From the NCBI GenBank assembly GCA_035711805.1, contig DASTBV010000192.1, positions 19,695 to 83,694 on the forward strand: a stretch of DNA of 64,000 nucleotides, in the 5' to 3' direction. Shown piece by piece: positions 60,837-64,000 of the stretch (position 1 is the stretch's first letter; every line of letters starts with the position of its first letter). The notes beneath the pieces are model-generated. The model made no database searches and was not told where the DNA came from. It saw only the letters and a list, made by a program, of their open reading frames with translations. Origin of the DNA: Gp6-AA40 sp035711805. GTDB taxonomy: Bacteria > Acidobacteriota > Vicinamibacteria > Vicinamibacterales > UBA2999. The position numbers and the translations under genes were made by a program.

Positions 60837-60853
60837 GAGTGGATTGTATCGAG

Positions 60854-60898
60854 GTTGCCTGGGTGGCCTGGTTGCCTGAGTTGTCTGGGTTCCCTGGG
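60854..60898. repeat. Nonanucleotide array TTGCCTGGG, right arm
   Basis: Five 9-base units (GTTGCCTGG, GTGGCCTGG, TTGCCTGAG, TTGTCTGGG, TTCCCTGGG), reverse complement in type of the left arm at 58625. Confidence 0.8.
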
Positions 60899-60923
60899 GC
60901 ATGCCGTCTGCTTCTCGTTGTGG

Positions 60924-60986
60924 AGTCCGGCTTCAGCCGGATTCACGCAGTGTCCGCCTTCCGCCTTCGCTGAAGCTACGGCGGAC
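60924..60986. repeat. Two dispersed palindromes in tandem
   Basis: AGTCCGGCTTCAGCCGGATT (60924-60943) is followed by a long-loop GTCCGCC...GGCGGAC form (60952-60985) with an inner CGCCTTCGCTGAAGCTACGG segment. The first is also present, decayed, at about 222-238. Placed just before the ribosome site of the next gene. Confidence 0.7.
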
Positions 60987-61001
60987 CTCAAGGAGCCAAC
61001 C

Positions 61002-61238
61002 ATGCCACGCGGAGACAAGGACAAATACACCGACAAGCAGAAGCGTCAGGCCGCGCATATCGAGGAGGGCTACCGCGAGCGCGGCCTTTCCGAAGGAGAA
61101 GCGGAGCGGCGTGCCTGGGCCACGGTGAATGCCGTTCACGGCGGCGGCGAAAAACGCGGTGGCGGCGGCTATGGCAAGGCGGAAAACCATGAGCCGATGC
61201 GGAAGGGCGGCCGGAAGGCGGGTTCGAAAAAGCGGTAA
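61002..61238 (+). CDS. Small basic 'plasmid-stabilisation-like' protein
   Basis: 78 residues from ATG 61002 (AAGGAG upstream). MPRGDKDKYTDKQKRQAAHI then EEGYRERGLSEGEAERRAWA: this opening is that of a widespread small family usually annotated as plasmid stabilization protein, although no toxin-antitoxin partner or plasmid feature lies here. The C-terminus is Gly/Lys/Arg-rich (GGRKAGSKKR), consistent with DNA or RNA binding. Function unknown. Confidence 0.8.
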   Translation: MPRGDKDKYTDKQKRQAAHIEEGYRERGLSEGEAERRAWATVNAVHGGGEKRGGGGYGKAENHEPMRKGGRKAGSKKR

Positions 61239-61248
61239 TCTACGCGGT

Positions 61249-61986
61249 ATGCCCAGCGCGACGCCCCCCACCACGGTGGCACGAAGGCACGGAGGGAATG
61301 TTTCTCCGTGTCTCCGTGCTTTCGTGGCTTGTGCAATCGTCACGCTTACCCTCGTTCTGTTCCCGCTGGCCGCGCAGCAGCCGGGCGTTCATCCCGTCAG
61401 CGGGCGCGTCTACGCGCTGCCGATGGGCGTTGCGGGCGCTCCCTGGCTCGACCGGCGGGAGCGCGAACTGGAGGAAGACCCTGATCTCGCGATGCGGTTG
61501 ATCAGGGTCCAGCGCGGTTCCACGGTGGCTGATCTCGGCGCGGGTTCCGGCTATTTCACGGTCCGCCTGGCGCGCGCGGTCGGCAACGAGGGCAAGGTCT
61601 ACGCGGTGGATATCCAGCCAGGGATGCTGACGCTTCTGCAGCAGGCGGTGACGCGTCAGCGGCTCACCAACGTCATCCCGGTCCTTGGCGCGCCGGACGA
61701 TCCGCGGCTTCCAGCAGAGTCGCTCGACCTCGTGCTGATGGTCGACGTGTATCACGAGCTGGCGGCGCCGCAAGTGACCCTGGGGCACCTGAAGCGCGCG
61801 CTGAAGCCCGGCGGTCGCCTGGTGCTGCTCGAGTATCGGGCGGAGGATCCCGATGTCCCGATTCTTCGTGAGCACAAGATGACCAAGGCTCAGGTGAAGC
61901 TCGAGGTCGAGCACGAAGGCTTCAAGCAACAGCGCGTCTACGACGATCTGCCGCGCCAGCACCTCATCGTTTTCACGCGGCCCTGA
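61249..61986 (+). CDS. Exported SAM-dependent methyltransferase-like protein
   Basis: 245 residues. Rossmann methyltransferase motifs: VADLGAGSGYFTVRLARAVG (motif I), KVYAVDIQPGML (acidic motif II), and LVLMVDVYHELAAPQ with LKRALKPGGRLVLLEY (motifs IV/V). Unusually for a SAM enzyme it starts with a signal-like segment (CLRAFVACAIVTLTLVLFPL, then AAQQ). The residues before that are encoded by the CTCCGTG hairpin repeat. Periplasmic methyltransferase-like proteins of this kind are common in soil Acidobacteria, but how they would get SAM is unexplained. The start ATG 61249 is 10 bases after the previous stop, without a clear ribosome site. Confidence 0.82.
   Translation: MPSATPPTTVARRHGGNVSPCLRAFVACAIVTLTLVLFPLAAQQPGVHPVSGRVYALPMGVAGAPWLDRRERELEEDPDLAMRLIRVQRGSTVADLGAGSGYFTVRLARAVGNEGKVYAVDIQPGMLTLLQQAVTRQRLTNVIPVLGAPDDPRLPAESLDLVLMVDVYHELAAPQVTLGHLKRALKPGGRLVLLEYRAEDPDVPILREHKMTKAQVKLEVEHEGFKQQRVYDDLPRQHLIVFTRP
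61280..61326. repeat. Hairpin repeat CACGAAGGCACGGAG / CTCCGTGCTTTCGTG
   Basis: 15-base arms (61280-61294, 61312-61326) with one wobble, and a loop containing one more CTCCGTG unit. It is translated at the N-terminus of the methyltransferase. The CTCCGTG/CTTCGTG words recur in the loop at 41951-41986. Confidence 0.75.
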
Positions 61987-62030
61987 GCCGTTCCGACCGC
62001 CGTTTACACCTTCAGTGGTAGGAGGTGTGA

Positions 62031-62582
62031 ATGAGGTCCGGGCTGGTCTGCCTCATCTGGGGCCACGCGGTCGACAATCATGTGTTCGCTGACGCGGGCC
62101 GTGCCTGCACGCGCTGCCGTAAAACGCTGTTGCGCGACGATCCGGCGCCCGTCCGCATCGGCCACACGCTGTCCTGTTTCCTGAGCCATCACACCTACGA
62201 ACCTGTCGGCGCGCGCGACGGGCATATGGAATACGCGTGCGTGCAGTGTGGCCACCCGCTGTTGTTTCCGCTCGCTGCCGATCCGTACAACGCCCGGAAA
62301 CGGTTTCAGAAACGCGTCAGGTATCTGTGCGGGCTGCTCGGACACCATGTGCATCGTGTGGCGGAACGCAACGGCGGCGTCGAGTACGCCTGCCACTGCG
62401 GTCACAGCTTCGTCCATCAGCCCGACCGCACATCGCTGGTCCGTCATCCGATGGCGTGCGTGCTGCTCGGACACTGGGTGTCGTTCGTCCGCCCGCGCGG
62501 CCACTTCAGCGAGTACGCCTGCGTGACCTGCGGCCATCCGTTTCTATTTGCCCGACGCCGCACTCTTCGCGCGGTTGCGTGA
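62031..62582 (+). CDS. Four-fold zinc-ribbon repeat protein
   Basis: 183 residues built from four copies of about 45 residues. The pattern is C-x2-3-(W/L)GH, 15-20 residues, (E/M)YAC-x2-CG-H-P/S. Examples: CLIWGHAVDN...CTRC, CFLSHHTYEP...YACVQCGHPL, LCGLLGHHVHR...YACHCGHSFV, CVLLGHWVSF...YACVTCGHPF. Each should bind one zinc through Cys and perhaps His. The design recalls the phage-linked DUF1660 finger, here in tandem. No signal peptide. The first copy has CTRC-RK in place of CGH. Its role is unknown; nucleic-acid or protein binding is likely. Confidence 0.78.
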   Translation: MRSGLVCLIWGHAVDNHVFADAGRACTRCRKTLLRDDPAPVRIGHTLSCFLSHHTYEPVGARDGHMEYACVQCGHPLLFPLAADPYNARKRFQKRVRYLCGLLGHHVHRVAERNGGVEYACHCGHSFVHQPDRTSLVRHPMACVLLGHWVSFVRPRGHFSEYACVTCGHPFLFARRRTLRAVA

Positions 62583-63141
62583 TTTGCGCGAAGCTCTCGC
62601 GAGGCATGCCGCAGGCAAGCCTGATCGCGGCTCCGGGTTCGCGACGTGGAAAATCGCGTCCTGCGGCAAGGACTGGCGGCTACGTCGTCGCCTGGGGTGA
62701 TCCGTGCGACAGCCTTCGAATCGTTTGAAGTAGTCGGGCCTATCGACCACCATTGGCAATAGCAGCGGCGCCGACGCAGCTACGCCTCCAGACTCGATTT
62801 TCGGTCTTCGCTGATCACGTCGCTCACAAGTCGCTCGCGCGCAGGCTTGCCCGCGGCATGCCTCTGCTGCGTGCTTTCGTGGCAGTCCGGCGTCGAGATG
62901 GATGCGTGTTAGCCGATACATTGCGACCGGTGCTGTTCTGCAGCCTGCTCATCCCCCGTTACCTGATGGATACGGTCCGTTTCCCGTCAGCACGATCTCC
63001 GAGTTCGTGACGCTGACGACCAGCGCTCGAGCCGGCCGTCGCCCTTCGATTGTCAAGACGACGTCGTCTCGGGCGTATGCCAGGTGCAAGGCGTGGCCCA
63101 TGCTCTCCACTTGGCCGGCTCCTCCCCATCCGGAGACCCCT
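62583..63141. other. 559-base region with inverted repeats, no clear gene
   Basis: It contains the inverted repeat at 62601/62842 and a possible minus-strand reading frame (62949-63170). Base composition becomes less GC-rich towards 62750. No RNA gene or transposase is seen. Confidence 0.4.
62601..62864. repeat. 23-base inverted repeat pair flanking 218 bases
   Basis: 62601-62623 (GAGGCATGCC...CAAGCCTG) and 62842-62864 are reverse complements with one mismatch. The whole could be a small non-autonomous mobile element or a pair of family-C palindrome halves. No target-site duplication is obvious. Confidence 0.6.
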
Positions 63142-63170
63142 TCAGCGCCTTTGCCTCGTCGGTGCCACAA
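62949..63170 (-). CDS. Possible small protein overlapping the HEAT-gene end
   Basis: 73 codons. The second half (DDVVLTIEGRRPARALVVSV followed by TNSEIVLTGNG) has a beta-rich 'G(R/K)...RA.VVSV....IVL' pattern like small SH3/Sm-like folds, and could be a real protein or a frameshifted tail of the gene at 63142. No good ribosome site; the first 25 residues look random. Confidence 0.3.
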   Translation of the reverse strand: MWHRRGKGAEGVSGWGGAGQVESMGHALHLAYARDDVVLTIEGRRPARALVVSVTNSEIVLTGNGPYPSGNGG

Positions 63171-64000
63171 GTACAGATCCGCGACGTGGTGCCAGCAAGG
63201 ACCGAGCCCATGACCGTCGTCTCATGTCACGTCCCGCTCTCTCTGCTGCGTCGCGCACCGTCCGCTCCGCATCAGCACGTCCCATCCTGACCACGGCGTT
63301 GTCCACGGACACTTCCGAATCGCTTGGAAGCCAGGCGGCGGCTTCAATCGCTAGTCGGCGCAGATGGATGGAGCCACTCCGACAGGCCTCGTCACACCAC
63401 TCGAAGAGCGTCGCTTCCCGCACGCGGCTCAACGAGCGGGCCGCCGAACGGCGCACGGCGAATGAGCCATCTTGAATGAGACGTGTCAGCAGCTCAATAC
63501 CTTCCTGCTGAAGGCGTGGAACGCGCTGCACCGCTGCTGGGAGAATGTCGGCAAGCACGCATCTAGACTGCGGCATCCACCGGTGCCACACGTCTGGCCA
63601 AGCTTCGGTCAAGATTCGACCGGGCGCCAGTTCCGCAAGATCGGCCAACAGCGGCGCGTCGGATCGCACTTCACTTTCGTCGCGGTTCACACGAGCGACG
63701 ACCGCATCGGCCAGAGCAGTCGGCAGAGAACGCTCTTTGTGTCGATGGCCGACTTGGAAGCCATCCAATACATCATGGAGAAGGTCACCCTCCGACGACA
63801 TGATCGCGCGAGCGGCCTCGACATGTTGCTCCGTATCAACGGCGACCAATTGGCCCACTAAGAGTGCGCGATGTCGTGCCGCATCGCCGCCTGATATCGC
63901 CAGTCGTTCAACCACTTCACTTGCGTCTTGCAGAGCACCTGCATCAATCAAGGCCGAGGCCGCGGCGTATTGCACCGTCTCGTCGGGATCCTCGCAGAGC
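63142..64000 (-). CDS. C-terminal part of a HEAT-like repeat protein, truncated by window edge
   Basis: The frame is open to base 64000 (its start lies outside) and ends at 63142; about 285 residues are visible. Repeated amphipathic helix pairs are seen: TVQYAAASALIDAGALQDAS, GSFAVRRSAARSLSRVREAT and SIHLRRLAIEAAAWLPSDSE, of the HEAT/armadillo type with VRR.AA..L cores. The last 30 residues are Arg-rich and irregular (RSWARSLLAPRRGSVLVAPT). Such helical arrays are found in scaffold proteins and at the C-terminus of STAND-type defence proteins. The N-terminal domain would decide and is not in the window. Local composition is less GC-rich than the rest. Confidence 0.6.
   Translation of the reverse strand, partial: LCEDPDETVQYAAASALIDAGALQDASEVVERLAISGGDAARHRALLVGQLVAVDTEQHVEAARAIMSSEGDLLHDVLDGFQVGHRHKERSLPTALADAVVARVNRDESEVRSDAPLLADLAELAPGRILTEAWPDVWHRWMPQSRCVLADILPAAVQRVPRLQQEGIELLTRLIQDGSFAVRRSAARSLSRVREATLFEWCDEACRSGSIHLRRLAIEAAAWLPSDSEVSVDNAVVRMGRADAERTVRDAAERAGRDMRRRSWARSLLAPRRGSVLVAPTRQRR

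Noticed and set aside
60837..60902. Longer M1 peptidase starting MPQGTQTTQATRPPRQ
   Set aside because: These residues come from the nonanucleotide array, would bury the lipobox signal, and lack a ribosome site.
61002..61238. Toxin-antitoxin or plasmid maintenance locus
   Set aside because: Only the family's customary annotation suggests it; no partner gene, replication gene or parS-like repeat is nearby.

Overview
The window reads as chromosomal DNA of a high-GC soil acidobacterium, most likely class Vicinamibacteria. This rests on gene families and repeats recognised by eye, not on a marker gene. The support is four DUF3738/TIGR03435 'soil-associated' proteins, a DUF1592/DUF1552 pair with c-type haem motifs, four paralogues of an exported 'PDLSG(I/V/T)(W/Y)' family, three ankyrin-repeat proteins, many exported serine and metal peptidases or esterases, and dispersed palindromes typed by GTCCGCCTTCAGGCGGAC, which turn up inside coding regions. 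No phage, plasmid, integrase, transposase or CRISPR locus is visible.

Layout. 1-1781: a BlaI/BlaR1-type repressor-sensor pair with its operator region. 1840-3960: a DUF3738 gene followed by a cluster of 3' gene ends (lspA, a tRNA-Lys, tatC) and a small membrane protein. 3964-9133: S9 peptidase, divergent Ser/Thr kinase, metallo-beta-lactamase-fold hydrolase. 9159-16637: a tightly overlapping operon of prolyl oligopeptidase, DUF1592 haem protein, Tat-exported DUF1552 protein and ankyrin protein. 16648-23284: S41-like lipoprotein, exported proteins, amidohydrolase, DUF3738. 23346-27740: a full-length Lhr-type helicase carrying two in-frame palindromic insertions. 27815-36679: YceI, ankyrin, DUF3738, pirin, sigma factor/PilZ cluster, carboxymuconolactone-decarboxylase-like protein and a flavin monooxygenase. 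36659-39161: an ankyrin-DUF3738 pair bracketed by mirror-image heptanucleotide arrays. 39183-43135: a large two-domain glycosyltransferase-like protein and a PhyH-type dioxygenase. 43198-50037: carboxylesterase plus paralogue, then a BACON lipoprotein/outer-membrane barrel/LEP-repeat operon. 50125-58514: esterases suited to plant polymers (CE15, tannase-like, two SGNH), a YcaQ-like DNA-repair candidate, a membrane glycosyltransferase. 58625-60898: M1 aminopeptidase module bracketed by inverted nonanucleotide arrays. 61002-64000: small basic protein, exported methyltransferase, four-fold zinc-ribbon protein, and the C-terminal part of a HEAT-like protein that may open an accessory region.

The most unusual signal is not one gene but a class of DNA: short tandem arrays with strict 7- or 9-base periods and many different unit sequences (e.g. 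ACTTGTT, GGCAAAA, TTCTGCA, GGGATCA, GGCCTAA, TCGTTCGAG, CTTGAACCG). They resemble the heptanucleotide STRR repeats known from cyanobacteria. Here they sit at gene borders, form inverted pairs around two-gene modules, supply start or stop codons, and in at least two or three cases encode the signal peptide of an exported protein, because a 7-base unit is read in all three frames and gives a hydrophobic peptide. This looks like a route by which repeat DNA becomes secretion signals. It is the finding I would follow first.

Functionally most genes are exported hydrolases, sensors and proteins of unknown function, fitting a scavenging soil heterotroph that degrades peptides and plant-wall esters.
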